Source of the DNA: Lateolabrax maculatus | Taxonomy: Eukaryota > Chordata > Actinopteri > Acropomatiformes > Lateolabracidae | Assembly: GCA_031216445.1 (NCBI GenBank) | Contig: CM062210.1 | Span: forward strand, 1,909,501-1,973,500 | Length of the DNA stretch: 64,000 nucleotides | Direction of reading: 5' to 3' | Shown: piece by piece, positions 1-12,400 of the stretch | Position numbering within the stretch: the stretch's first letter is position 1 | Layout of the letters: each line of letters opens with the position of its first letter | The notes under the pieces: model-generated | What the model was told of the DNA's origin: nothing | Database searches by the model: none | Seen by the model: only the letters and a program-made list of their open reading frames with translations | Made by a program: the position numbers and the translations under genes

Positions 1-719
1 AGATCTGCATGTTACCAACGATATGACATTTGTATTGCAGGTCTACAGGAAATGTGTATAAAGTGATGCTATAAAACAGCTATAAAAAAAATCTTTATTT
101 TTTTATTAGTACTCTGATGCTAATTTAAATCATATATTCTGATTTTTAGGGTGACTTTGTAACATCTGTCAGGGACTATGTATGAAAAGTAGTCTCTTGG
201 CAGACTCTGGAACATTTACATTAATGTTTTGTAATGTGCTCTGAAAGGGCTGCCTGACGGAGCGGTGAAAATATTCTAAATATAGCGTACACTTAAACTG
301 ATATTGATTTTATTAAGTAAACCTTTTTTTAGGTGGCCAAATCCGTTTTGCTGCGGACCCCTTCCACCGCAGCACATCGATAAGCTGCCTGCTTCTCCAA
401 ACTGACCATCTACTGTAGGTAATACAGGTATATATAGGTGGCGCTAGAGGGGAAGTCAGAGGATCACCAAAGTCAGTAGGACCCATATTCTGAGGACCAT
501 GGATGTCTGAACCAAATTAGGTGGGTGATAAACAGTAAAACAGTTCAAATTGAGTGTGGAACCATAAAACGCAACCAAGCAAAAGCAGTAAGAGCCAAGA
601 AAAAGTGAAAATATTAAATCATCACCCAACCCTAACGCAACTAAATTAATGAAAATGGCAACAAAAAATGGAGGGGGGGAGTAGGGACAGAGGTCCAACA
701 CTGAAGAAGCAAGGTTTCT

Positions 720-720
<1 letters not shown>

Positions 721-758
<38 letters not shown>
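721..758. repeat. (AC)19 microsatellite
   Basis: A perfect AC dinucleotide tract. The apparent minus-strand reading frame over it (alternating Cys-Val) is only a by-product of the repeat. Confidence 0.95.
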
Positions 759-760
<2 letters not shown>

Positions 761-3278
761 CTTCATTATATCCCAGTTGACAGGCAGTTCAACAGCAGTC
801 TGAGGTGCTGTTCTGCTGTGTGTGGGGGTGTTTCTGCTGCTGCATCATCCTCCATAAAACAGCTTCCCTGTCAGCTGACTCTGCTCTGCGGAGGACCTGA
901 CATCACAACCATCTTGGCACTGCTGGCAGTAGATGTATTAAAGGAGCATTCCACCATTTCTACCCTCTAAGACCAGTTTGATTGGCCAGTGAAAACTGTT
1001 GTAAAGCGTCTTCTGTGGCTCTGGGAGCTTTGCCGAGTCTGGTAAAATATCAGGATTAACTCGCCAAAGGCTTAAATTTTTTTACCAGAAAGCCTGCGTC
1101 ACAATAAAGTCTAACAAAAGATGGTATCAAGTTGCATTGTGGACAATCTAGAATCACGGTTTTTTATAACTTTAAGGGACCAGAAATGACCAGATAAACT
1201 CCAAAACTGACGCTGAACTGCAGTGGGTGTGCTTCTGCTGCAGTGGGTGTGGTTCTGCTGATACTACACTACTCATTTCACATTTATTGGCAGGTATGAC
1301 TGGCACATAAAGTCCATGCGGTCTACAGACCTCACAGACTTTCACAGACACTCGGGGCCAAGCAGATGCAGAAAGTATAATTTGGATTTAAGTCAGGATT
1401 TTGACAATGTTCATCCAAAAAAATTGAAATAACTATTAGCTGCAGCCCTAGAAATAATCTCAATGAAATTATTTAGTCATTGATTTATTTAAAAAATATC
1501 ACAAAAAATATCCATCACAGTTTCCAGAGTCAAAGATGAGTCTAGATGGCTTATTTTTTGTTCAACCAACAGCCAAAAACCTCAAGATATTCAGTCTACA
1601 ATGATCACTTTTCAAGGTCACTTCATCAGATAAATAGTTGTATAACCAAATGAGCCAGTTTATCGGCCATTTGCACCGCAGTCTGCCATCATCGGGTGTA
1701 TATGTGGTCTACCATACTGTGAGTCTGTGCTCTGCAACCAGTGGCCTAGTTTGACATTAGACACACTGCTGCATCTATACACCCCCCAGGCATGGACTAA
1801 TGCAGTGTATGAGTGTGTAGAATATGTGTGTCACAGTGGGGGGACAGCGTGCCCACATGCCACATCACCACAGAAATCACCTTCGTCATCATTTCCTTTC
1901 ACCATTAAAGAACCCACCGTGTCCACCGTATCACTCGGGAAAATTAAAAACTTAGAGAACGCCTGCCACCTGAGTGATTCATCTTCGGCTCTCTTTTATT
2001 TATTAAATATCCACAATGAAATTAGTTAAGACAGAAATATGTAAATGTTTCCTAGAAACGCCCAAAGAGTTGCTCCGTGTGTGACAGACTTTAAAGCCTA
2101 AACTTCTATGCCGACTCATGTTTAATGACTTCACCTTCATCACCAAGTTTTAATGCTCATAACTACCTCTCGTGCTATTCTGTTGGTGATAAAAGGCCAT
2201 GACAAATGAGGGGAGTTAATTTGGTCTGTGCTTATTTAAGTAAAAGATATTATCACCCAGAGGATTTAATAGCTGGCTGCCGGGCTGATCAGTGGCTGCG
2301 ATTAGAAGAGCTCAGAACAGAAGAGACTGACTGAAGCTGTATGTTGGAGATGGAAGACAAATCCAATGAAGAAGAGACTGGGAAAAGAGAGTGAGCATAT
2401 TACATTTGTTAACATTGAAAAGATCATTAAAGTACTTTCACACTATTATCCTGCAGAAGGAAATAACCTTGCTCTATTATCAAAATAATTTCAAAATAAG
2501 GTATGCAAACATTGAACCTCCTCAGCTCTCTAATGGCTGAGACTCTTCCCTTATTTTGGAGCACAAATCGCCACCTTGCCTCTTTCACAACAGACCATGA
2601 ATCAGGCTTTATCATCCTTGTATCATCTCTCACTTTATTGAGGAGGCTGGAATTTCTTTTCCCAAATTTTCCCATGTGTTTTTTTGTAAAGAAGCCTATA
2701 TCAGCTCTTTATAGGTCAAATCACCCAAAGGTAAACCTAGTGCTCTTCGTTTAGCTTAAAACTGGACTCACGAGAGGACTCCTTATGGCCCACTGATCTG
2801 AGATCTTAGACCACTTTTTATTTACAACAAAAACTCAGTCAGACTCAGTTAGACCAAATGGAACACTGGATTAGGGATTAACAATAAATGGATTATTGAT
2901 AATACAGCTACAAACTCTGCCAGACTTCCTGCTCTTTGTTCTTGAATGCATTTCCAGCTTAAGAACTGCAGCTCAGAAGGCAAAACCAACAAAATCTGTG
3001 GAGTCCACTACTGTCTCCAATTTTCATCAAAATAGGAAGATCGAAATTCTGGACTTCCTGGAGGATCGAATTTGCATGAAGATGCATTTAAGCAAGGGCA
3101 GACCATCACGGGGCTAAAAGCCCGTAACCTCCAGGTGATGTTAGAGCTGAGTGAACTGGACCTTTGTCAGCAAACTGTGGGGTTTTACTGAAGAGTTTTA
3201 CATCTATATTAAGGAGAGGAGCTAAGAAGAAGAAGCTAAGGGGTGTCCTTAACAGTTCATCTTTATCATACTGACAGA

Positions 3279-3535
3279 GGAGATGGGAGGAGAGGAGAGG
3301 GGGGAAAGGAGACGAGAGGAGAGGGGAGGATAAGAGAAGGGAGGAGACGAGAGGGGAGGAGATAAGAGGAGACAAGAGGGGAGGGGAAGAGAACGATAAC
3401 AACAAAATCACCAACAAAAGCAACAGCAACAACAGCAAAAACAACAACAAAATCAACTAAAAAGCAACAAAAAATAACAAAAGCAACAAAAACCAACAAA
3501 AACACCAACAAAGACAACAAAAAAAGAATTTAAAA
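3279..3535. repeat. Purine-rich minisatellite passing into CAA-rich tract
   Basis: About 110 bases of almost pure A/G built from GGAGA/GGAGG words (3279-3392) run into an A/C-only stretch of CAACAAAA words (3393-3535). The plus strand is nearly free of T throughout. The first part is a homopurine mirror-type tract that could form triplex DNA; the second resembles the large satellite that starts about 400 bases later. Confidence 0.85.
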
Positions 3536-3555
3536 AATAGTGTCGAAAAAAAAAA

Positions 3556-3660
3556 AATTGTCGTTTTGGTCATTTTTTGTCGTTTTTGTTGTTTATAATG
3601 TTGTTTTGTTGTTGTTTTTGTTGGGGGTTTTTTTTGTCATTTTTGTTGTTTTTAAGTTGA
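3556..3660. repeat. Inverted piece of the A/C-rich satellite
   Basis: The strand composition flips here: the plus strand becomes T/G rich (TTTTTGTCGTTTTTGTTG), including GTTGTTTATAATG, the reverse complement of the satellite core found from 4 kb onward. So a short satellite segment stands in the opposite orientation just outside the left inverted-repeat arm. Confidence 0.75.
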
Positions 3661-3672
3661 TTGTAAGCTTGT

Positions 3673-3885
3673 AATCTTTCATGGTTCCAGCCGGGAATCT
3701 GCTGAAAGGAGGCGAGGAGGGAACAGGGCAGAAACCAAACAAAGCCCGAGTTAAACACAGTTTAGCACACACAAAAAAGTAGGAATAGAAATGTGAAGGA
3801 TTTGAAAAGCTCAGTCATCGCCATGAGAGGAAAGAGAGGAAGAGGAAAATAGGAAGGATGGAAGAGAAACGGCTCTGTTGAAGGC
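3673..3885 (+). repeat. Left arm of 213-bp inverted repeat
   Basis: This segment is the reverse complement of 7784-7996, with only a handful of mismatches by eye, clustered near the inner end. Both arms are 213 bp and lie about 3.9 kb apart, with the satellite filling the gap. Short reading frames starting MFNSGFVWFLP appear in both arms and are simply the same DNA read twice. No target-site duplication is obvious outside the arms. Confidence 0.9.
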
Positions 3886-3894
3886 TGTTGAAAA

Positions 3895-6800
3895 CAAGAA
3901 CAATAAAGACACAATAAACAACAAAAACGACAAAAACAACATGAACAACTTTAAACAGCAAAAAGGACAAAAAAAGAAAAAAAAACAATGAAATAACAAT
4001 CAAAAATGATAAAACGACAAAAACGACACTATAAACAACAAAATCGACACTATAAATAACAAAAACAACAACAAAAACAACAAAAAACAACAAAAACGAC
4101 ACTATAAACAACGAAAATTGACAAAAAACGACAAAAACGACACTATAAACAACAAAAACGACAAAAAACGCCACTATATACAACAAAAAACGACAAAAAA
4201 ACAAAAAAACAACAAAAACAACACTATAAACGACAAAAAACGACACTATAAACAACAAAAACGACAAAAAACAACAAAAACGACACTATAAACAACAAAA
4301 AATGACAAAAAACGACAAAAACGACACTATAAACAACAAAAACGACAAAAAACGACACTATAAACAACAAAAAACGTCAAAAAAACAACAAAAAACAACA
4401 AAAACGACACTATAAACGACAAAAAAAGGCAAAAAACGACACTATAAACAACAAAAAACGACAAAAAAACAATTACGAAACTATAAACAACAAAAACGGA
4501 CAAAAAACAACAAAAACGATACTATAAACAACAAAAACCGACAAAAACCGACAAAAAACGACACTATAAACAACAAAAAACGACAAAAAAACAACAAAAA
4601 ACGACAAAAACGACACTATAAACAACAAAAACGACACTATAAACAACAAAAAACGACACTATAAACAACAAAAACGACAAAAAACAACAAAAACGACACT
4701 ATAAACAACAAAAAATGACAAAAAACGACAAAAAACGACACTATAAACAACAAAAAACGACAAAAAACAACAAAAAACAACAAAAACGACACTATAAACA
4801 ACAAAAACAACAAAAAACAACAAAAACGACACTAAAAACAACAAAAAACGACAAAAAAACAACAAAAACCGACAAAAAACGACACTATAAACAACAAAAA
4901 ACGACAAAAAACGACAAAAAACGACACTATAAACAACAAAAAACGACAAAAAACAACAAAAAACAACAAAAACGACACTATAAACAACAAAAACCGACAA
5001 AAAACAACAAAAACGACACTATAAACAACAAAAAACGACAAAAAACAACAAAAACGACACTATAAACGACAAAAAACGACAAAAAACGACACTATAAACA
5101 ACAAAAAACGACAACAAACGACAAAAAACGACACTATAAACAACAAAAACCGACAAAAAACAACAAAAACGACACTATAAACAACAAAAACCGACAAAAA
5201 ACAACAAAAACGACACTATAAACGACAAAAAACGACAAAAAACGACACTATAAACAACAAAAAACGACAAAAAACGACAAAAAAACAACAAACAATGACA
5301 AAAACGACAAAAAACGACACTATAAACAACAAAAAACGACAAAAAACGACAAAAACGACACTATGAACAACAAAAACGACAAAAAACGACACTATAAACA
5401 ACAAAAAATGACAAAAAACGACAAAAACGACAAAAAACGACATTATAACCAACAAAAAACGACACTATAAACAACAAAAACCGACAAAAAACAACAAAAA
5501 CGACACTATAAACAACAAAAACCGACAAAAAACAACAAAAACGACACTATAAACAACAAAAACCGACAAAAAAACAACAAAAAACATCAAAAACCGACAA
5601 AAAACAACAAAAACGACACTATAAACAACAAAAAACGACAAAAAAACAACAAAAACCGACAAAAAACGACACTATAAACAACAAAAAACGACAAAAAAAC
5701 AACAAAAAACGACAAAAACGACACTATAAACGACAAAAAACGACAAAAAACGACACTATAAACAACAAAAAACGACAAAAAACAACAATTACGACACTAT
5801 AAACAACAAAAAACGACAAAAAAACAACAAAAAACGACAAAAACGACACTATAAACGACAAAAAACGACAAAAAACGACACTATAAACAACAAAAAACGA
5901 CAAAAAACAACAATTACGACACTATAAACAACAAAAAACGACAAAAAACGACAAAAAACAACAAAAAACGACAAAATAAACGACACTATAAACGACAAAA
6001 ACCGACACTATAAACAACAAAAAACGACAAAAAACAACAATTACGACACTATAAACAACAAAAAACGACAAAAAACAACAAAAACAACACTATAAACAAC
6101 AAAAACCGACAAAAAAACAACAAAAAACATCAAAAACCGACAAAAAACAACAAAAACGACACTATAAACAACAAAAACCGACAAAAAAACAACAAAAAAC
6201 GACAAAAACGACACTAGAAACAACAAAAAAACAACAAAAAACGACACTATAAACAACAAAAAAAGACAAAAAACAACAAAAACGACACTATAAACGAAAA
6301 AACGACACTATAAACAACAAAAACAACAAAAAACGACAAAAACGACACTATAAACAACAAAAAACGACAAAAAAAAACAACAAACGACAAAAAACGACAC
6401 TATAAACAACAAAAAAACGACAAAAAACAACAAAAACGACACTATAAACAACAAAAACAACAAAAAACAACAAAAACGACACTATAAACAACAAAAAACG
6501 ACAAAAAAACAACAAAAACCGACAAAAAACGACACTATAAACAACAAAAAACGACAAAAAAACAACAAAAAACGACAAAAACGACACTATAAACGACAAA
6601 AAACGACAAAAAACGACACTATAAACAACAAAAAACGACAAAAAACAACAGTTACGACACTATAAACAACAAAAAACGACAAAAAACGACAAAAAACAAC
6701 AAAAAACGACAAAATAAACGACACTATAAACGACAAAAAACGACACTATAAACAACAAAAAACGACAAAAAACAACAATTACGACACTATAAACAACAAA

Positions 6801-7640
6801 AAACGACAAAAAACAACAAAAACGACACTATAAACAACAAAAACCGACAAAAAAAACAACAAAAAACATCAAAAAACAACAAAAACGACACTATAAACAA
6901 CAAAAACCGACAAAAAAAACAACAAAAAACATCAAAAAACAACAAAAACGACACTATAAACAACAAAAACCGACAAAAAAACAACAAAAAACGACAAAAA
7001 CGACACTAGAAACAACAAAAAACGACAAAAAAACAACAAAAAACGACAAAAAACGACAAAAACGACACTATGAACAACAAAAACGACAAAAAAACGACAC
7101 TATAAACAAAAAACAACAAAAAAACGACACTATAAACAACAAAAACGACACTATAAACAACAAAAAACGACAAAAAACGACACTATAAACAACAAAAACC
7201 GACAAAAAACAACAAAAACGACACTATAAACAACAAAAAATGACAAAAAACGACACTGTAAACAACAAAAACGACACTATAAACAACAAAAACCGACACT
7301 ATAAACAACAAAAACCGACAAAAAACAACAAAAACAACACTATAAACAACAAAAAACAACAAAAAACTACAAAAACCGACAAAAACGACACTATGAACAA
7401 CAAAAACGACAAAAAACGACACTTTAAACAACAAAAAACAACAAAAAACAACATAAATGACACTATAAACAACAAAAAACGACAAAAAACGACACTATAA
7501 ACAACAAAAACAACAAACAACAACAAACACAACCAAAACAACAACTAAAACAGCAACAAAAAACAACAGCAACAAAAAAAACAAAAAAGCAACAAAAGCA
7601 ACAACAAAAAAAAACTACAAGAACAACACTATCAACAAAA
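3895..7640. repeat. Large A/C-rich satellite in intron 2
   Basis: Roughly 3.6 kb consist of a loosely ordered tandem repeat. The invariant core is CGACACTATAAACAACAAAA, separated by variable runs of ACGACAAAAA and ACAACAAAAA, giving an effective period of about 25-45 bases. Typical cores run from about 4024 to 7500; edges at 3895-4020 and 7500-7640 are degenerate CAACAAAA sequence. The plus strand is almost only A and C, with G confined to CG and T to the ACTATAAA word. Higher-order blocks recur, for example around 5460-5780 and 6090-6260. The long hydrophobic minus-strand reading frames here are artefacts of the composition. Confidence 0.95.
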
Positions 7641-7783
7641 ACTACAACAACAGCAGCAACAACCGTCTCCTCGCAGGCCTGTTTATAGAGACGCAGCAGT
7701 AACGCCATGACACGTCTCCAGTGATCCTTCCTCACTGTCCTCCATCTTTCTGATCACTCATTCATGCGTAATGCTCTCAGCTG

Positions 7784-7996
7784 GCCTTCAACAGAGCCAT
7801 TTCTCATCCCTCCTTCCTTTCTTCCTCTTCCTCTCTTTCCTCTCATGGTGATGACTGAGCTTTTCAAATCCTTCACATTTCTATTCCTACTTTTTTGTGT
7901 GTGCTAAACTGTGTTTAACTCGGGCTTTGTTTGGTTTCTGCCCTGTTCCCTCCTCGCCTCCTTTCAGCAGATTCCCGGCTGGAACCATGAAAGATT
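7784..7996 (-). repeat. Right arm of 213-bp inverted repeat
   Basis: Reverse complement of the left arm at 3673-3885. Between the satellite end and this arm lie about 145 bases of ordinary-looking sequence (7640-7783) with no counterpart on the left side. Confidence 0.9.
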
Positions 7997-9006
7997 AGAA
8001 GGAGGGTTACATAAGTTTCCCGTCGTATCTTTCAGCAGCTTTCTCTCTCAGTACGCCGCACTCACCATCTTTGTTTCTCACAGTCAGATTTATTCCCCTC
8101 TCTCCTTTCAGTTGCCCTCTTCTCTCTCTCTCTTTGGGAGATAGAGCCACTTGTTTTGTGGTGTTGCAGCAGGTTAAGCAGTGAGTTCTCTGCTCAGGCT
8201 AAATTCACTAATCACTTTTTTTGTTGTCAAAATGCGCTAAAACATCTGGCTTTCTCTTTAAAACTGCTCTGTAATCAGTGTACATGAAATCAGCAACAAA
8301 TTGGGATCATAATGTGACAAGAATGACAACTTTGAGTCCAAAAGTGTTGACGGAACAGCTGCCAGCGATCACTAATACTTCAGATCTTTTTATCTCGGTC
8401 ATCTTATTGGTTTCCATTGGTATTGATCATTAGAGGCTGGTTTGGTAAGTGATATGGCTCCACAGGTTTTCAGGTTTTGGATTTCCAAAGTGATTTCTTG
8501 CTGTGGTTTGGTGCTGTGTACATATGTGCATAAACACTTCCCACTATCGAACACAGCTAATAAAATAGAAAAGTGGAGCTCCAGTGTTTTCCCTAACTGC
8601 AATCTCACATTTGACAGTTTCAGTATTATTAATAGCTGCAGCTTTGAAGTCTCCTGGATAATTGAAGGAATGATAATGACCAGTAGCAAATGAAGTATCC
8701 ATCCCATCAACATGATTTTCAGCTTTTCAGCTATAAGTCAACTACCTGTGCGGCTGCGTCAATCTCATTCATTCTTGTCACCATTATTCTGTCTCTATTT
8801 TGACTGATGTAGCTAGAGATGTATAAAGATGGCATCTCCTTTCTTAATCCCACATACTAAGCTATGATTGTTCGACTGTTTCTCCAGCCGGGATCAAGCA
8901 ACACATCGTAGGACGGGGCAGATTAGGACATCTTCTTTAGGAAAAACTTAAACAATCTGATGTTCTCTTGTTCACGTCGCTTCCAGTTAGGAACTGGGGT
9001 AGGATC

Positions 9007-9440
9007 ACAGACTGTATAAAAGAAGTGGACGTAGCCTCTGTGACGTTACCTGATGGTTTGTGGACGGCCATTTTGAAGCTGCGAGTTTGCCGATTTGGCT
9101 GTCACTCTATTCTGAATGGCGGTCGCCGTGGTAAAAACTTGACAATCAAAAGGTTGCACCAACCTAAAGCATACGCTGCTTTATCATCTATTTTCCTCTA
9201 AATGTGACCATAATTTACTAAATGAACATCCTGCTGTACTGGAGAAGACCTGAAACTAGCGACTGAGACCATAAAGTCATTAGGAAAATGTTTCCTGAGG
9301 TAATAAATCAGGTGAGAAGTTGGGTCATTTTCTCATTGACTTCTATACAATCTGACTTCTTTTTGCAGCCAGTGAAGTCGCCCCTTGCTGGCCACTAGAG
9401 AGAATACAGGTTTACGGCTTTACTTTTCAGACCCGGAAGA
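9007..9440 (+). mobile_element. Non-autonomous fish interspersed repeat
   Basis: The segment begins CAGACTGTATAAAAGAAGTG and ends around TTTTCAGACCCGGAAG. A second, shorter piece with the same start and the same GGTTT-TGGAC-GCC order occurs at 23633-23755, so it is a dispersed repeat. I recognise the pattern as a common percomorph repeat, but the superfamily is uncertain and exact ends and target-site duplications were not resolved. Confidence 0.6.
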
Positions 9441-12400
9441 TCGGGTAGGATTCATTAAATGTAAATGACATCATATCCTAGAGATGCTGCTGGATCGGTT
9501 TCCCTTCTTGGTTTTCTACTGTCTCAGTGAAACAATGAAGACAGAAATGAATAGACATATTCCTCTCTGTTGCTGCTCTCTCTGTGCTACTGTGTAGAGC
9601 ACAATAAGATAGCAGTAATCTGGGTTATGTGGGCAGCTGCGTTACATAACCACACAGACTTTATCACAACAATCTGAGCTGCTATTAACATTCACACGAC
9701 ATGTAAAATCATCATGTTAACACGTCAATTTACATACAGACGGAGAGAGTGGGAGAAAGAGACAAGAGATTTCAGTCACATCAGTCGCATGTGTCTTCAC
9801 GTTCATACGAGCAGCTGGTGTGCAGTCTTACATAACCAGCTTTGATTATTACTAATTAGCATAAAGGGTAACCTAATTAAAGAAAAATATCCCACACAGG
9901 AAGACGCCTGCTGTGAATGTCGTCATCAGACTGCTTCTGTTCTGCTGCAAGTTGGACCTTTACAGCTCATTGTTTTATTTCAAACCACAAGCACAGGCAG
10001 TACGGACTTAGAAAATAAAGACTTCTTGCTGTGATTCCTTTGCTGTTTTTTGTTGTTTTCATAAGTTGTTCCTTTCAAATCAAACGACACCGAGGAAGGT
10101 CTGCAGTAATTCGAACAAACTAGATCCTGTTGTTCATCAAATGCTAAAATCAAAAAAAGGACCCTACCAAGCTGAACTTCTGGGCCAGGAGGCTGATCCC
10201 ACATATTTTCACAGTAAGTACAATTTCTGAAATCCCACTCAGTCTTTCCTAAGGATTTAAATATAACCTCAAATATTTTTCTTACAGAAATGTAAAAGTA
10301 CCATGGCGATGAATAGAGCTCGGCATCACTGGGTATTACAATACCAGTACCAATACCAGCACCTTTAAAGTGATACCGATACCAATAGAGTACTTCATTT
10401 GATACCACTCATGTGAATGGAAGAATTCAGTTGCGAATAAAAAGTCCTCCACATCCAAAGTATTTTTACACAAATACATTTTTAAAGTGTTGTTAAATGG
10501 ACAGAACTGTCCAATGAAGTATTAATTGGGCCGTGTCATCTAATCTAACATCACATGCTTCATGTTACTCGTATTCCCAGTTTTTCCTGAAATAATCCCT
10601 CTGTATTTTATGTATTGATTTCTATCAGACGCCACAGGTGAGTAGTATCGTTGGACTTAAAAAATGTTTTGTCAGTCCAGCGCGCACCACTTCACTGCAA
10701 CACAGGCTGTATGGCTGTATATTAACAAAATGTGTGTTTGTAGTAGGAATGAAAGTCATAATTATCTTCATTATTGTGGCAGCTGCCAATCATTTTCAGA
10801 AAACTGTAGAGAATGTTTAGCATTTAGTTTGAGATAGGACTGAAACAGTCGATTATCAAAGAATCATTTCAGCTGTAAATTGGAGACACTACACCTGTTA
10901 TACAAATTGAATGTACATACATGTAAAGCCTTGCAAAATATTAGGAAAATACTACAGAGATGAAGAACAGCATGATGAACAGCAGATGTCCACAGAGGTC
11001 TCTCTCCTCAGGATGGGATGGGAGAGATTTGGTTCAGCAGTGCCATGTTAATACAACAGCTCAGAGGTCACAAGGTATTCTGGTTCACAGGAGTCATACA
11101 CAGATTAAAACTCATCTCGTGACCTGCCACAGGAATCCATATATATGTATATATATATATATGTTTCTATGTGGGTGTGTGTTGTCTTCAGCTTAAGAAA
11201 ATTGTGCCTGGTTTCCATCTTCACTTCAATACAACCTGTTGTTCATGAAAACTCTTTTTCTGGTTGTATTAGTCCTCTAATAAAGTCAGTCAGTCAGAGT
11301 GTGTTGGGTCTCATGTGCTTCTATAATCCCTCTCCCCACTTGTCCCCCTCCTTTTAGTCAGCTTCCCCATTTTTTGAGTTGCAGATAGGATCTTAAGAAG
11401 CACGGGACCTGGGTCATAAAATCCATACAGCTTTAAGTTCGCTCCAGACTGAAAGGTCCAAATCAAGCCTGAAGGTAATTAACAAAGCGCTTTTTATTGT
11501 CCGACAGTCTTAACCGAAGGCCGGCAATATGTGTTACCATTCATGATGTGTCCAAACACAGACAGTGTCCCACATGTCTCAATGAGATCTCAAAGACAAA
11601 AACTTTTAGTTTACAGTGCATGCAAACATTTTAATTCAGGCTGGTCTGGGTTCACCTGGTAGAAGGCTTCACTTCCATTTTATTTCACCATCTTAAACCA
11701 TGCGCATTTACAGCTCACAATACCACCAAAGTAGTTTCAGCAAACATCAAATACGGAAAATAGATTATTTTCTTGCAGATGGAAGCAGAAACTGCAGTTA
11801 TTATTCCTTGAAAAAGATCCTGAGGTAAATATCTTCCCTTTACTCTGTTTCTCCCCTATTTAATATAATACCACAGTCCAACAGCAGCAACTACAATAAG
11901 ACCAGGAAGTGCAACTCTGATGTTTTATGATCCCCAAACGTCAAGAATCAACTGAAGCAGCTACACAAGAAATTAATAGAAAGTCGTACAGGGCAGAACT
12001 GTTATTGTTGTCATTACAGCGTCGACCGCAGCCACAGCTCAACAATGGAGACGGATCACACGCATGACACAAAAAGCCAAGAAAAACAATGCTGCCAGGC
12101 TTTTTCACAACACGCACCAGTTATATCGCACTAAAAACAACGAGTGTCACAGGGAGCCGGAGCCTCGCGGAGGCTCTCTTTAATTACAGGACGCTGGTTT
12201 GTGTTCTGAGCGCTACATGTAGCACTGAGGTACAAAAGCAAAACTCTCACTGATGAGTAAGAAATGCCTGCAGGAAGTCTGCAGCTGTTTTCTGCACAGT
12301 AAACAGAAGCCCATCTCAACTTACCAGAACCCAATCTAAGGCCTAGAAATGACCAAAAAAGTACTTAAATGCATTGAGGATGACCTTTCCCATTTATGTA

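Noticed and set aside
3106..3456. Leu/Ser-rich minus-strand frame
   Set aside because: Translation of the purine-rich minisatellite; purely compositional.
4024..7500. ACTATAAA words as TATA-box promoters
   Set aside because: They recur dozens of times as part of the repeat core; no associated gene.
3815..7544. Many minus-strand reading frames rich in Phe, Val, Leu and Cys over the satellite, looking like repeated membrane segments
   Set aside because: They arise in several frames at once from the reverse complement of an A/C-only repeat that lacks stop codons; no start context, splice pattern or family similarity.
3895..7640. CRISPR-like array (regular repeats with short variable spacers)
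   Set aside because: The 'spacers' are the same low-complexity words, spacing is irregular, and the DNA is vertebrate; it is a satellite.
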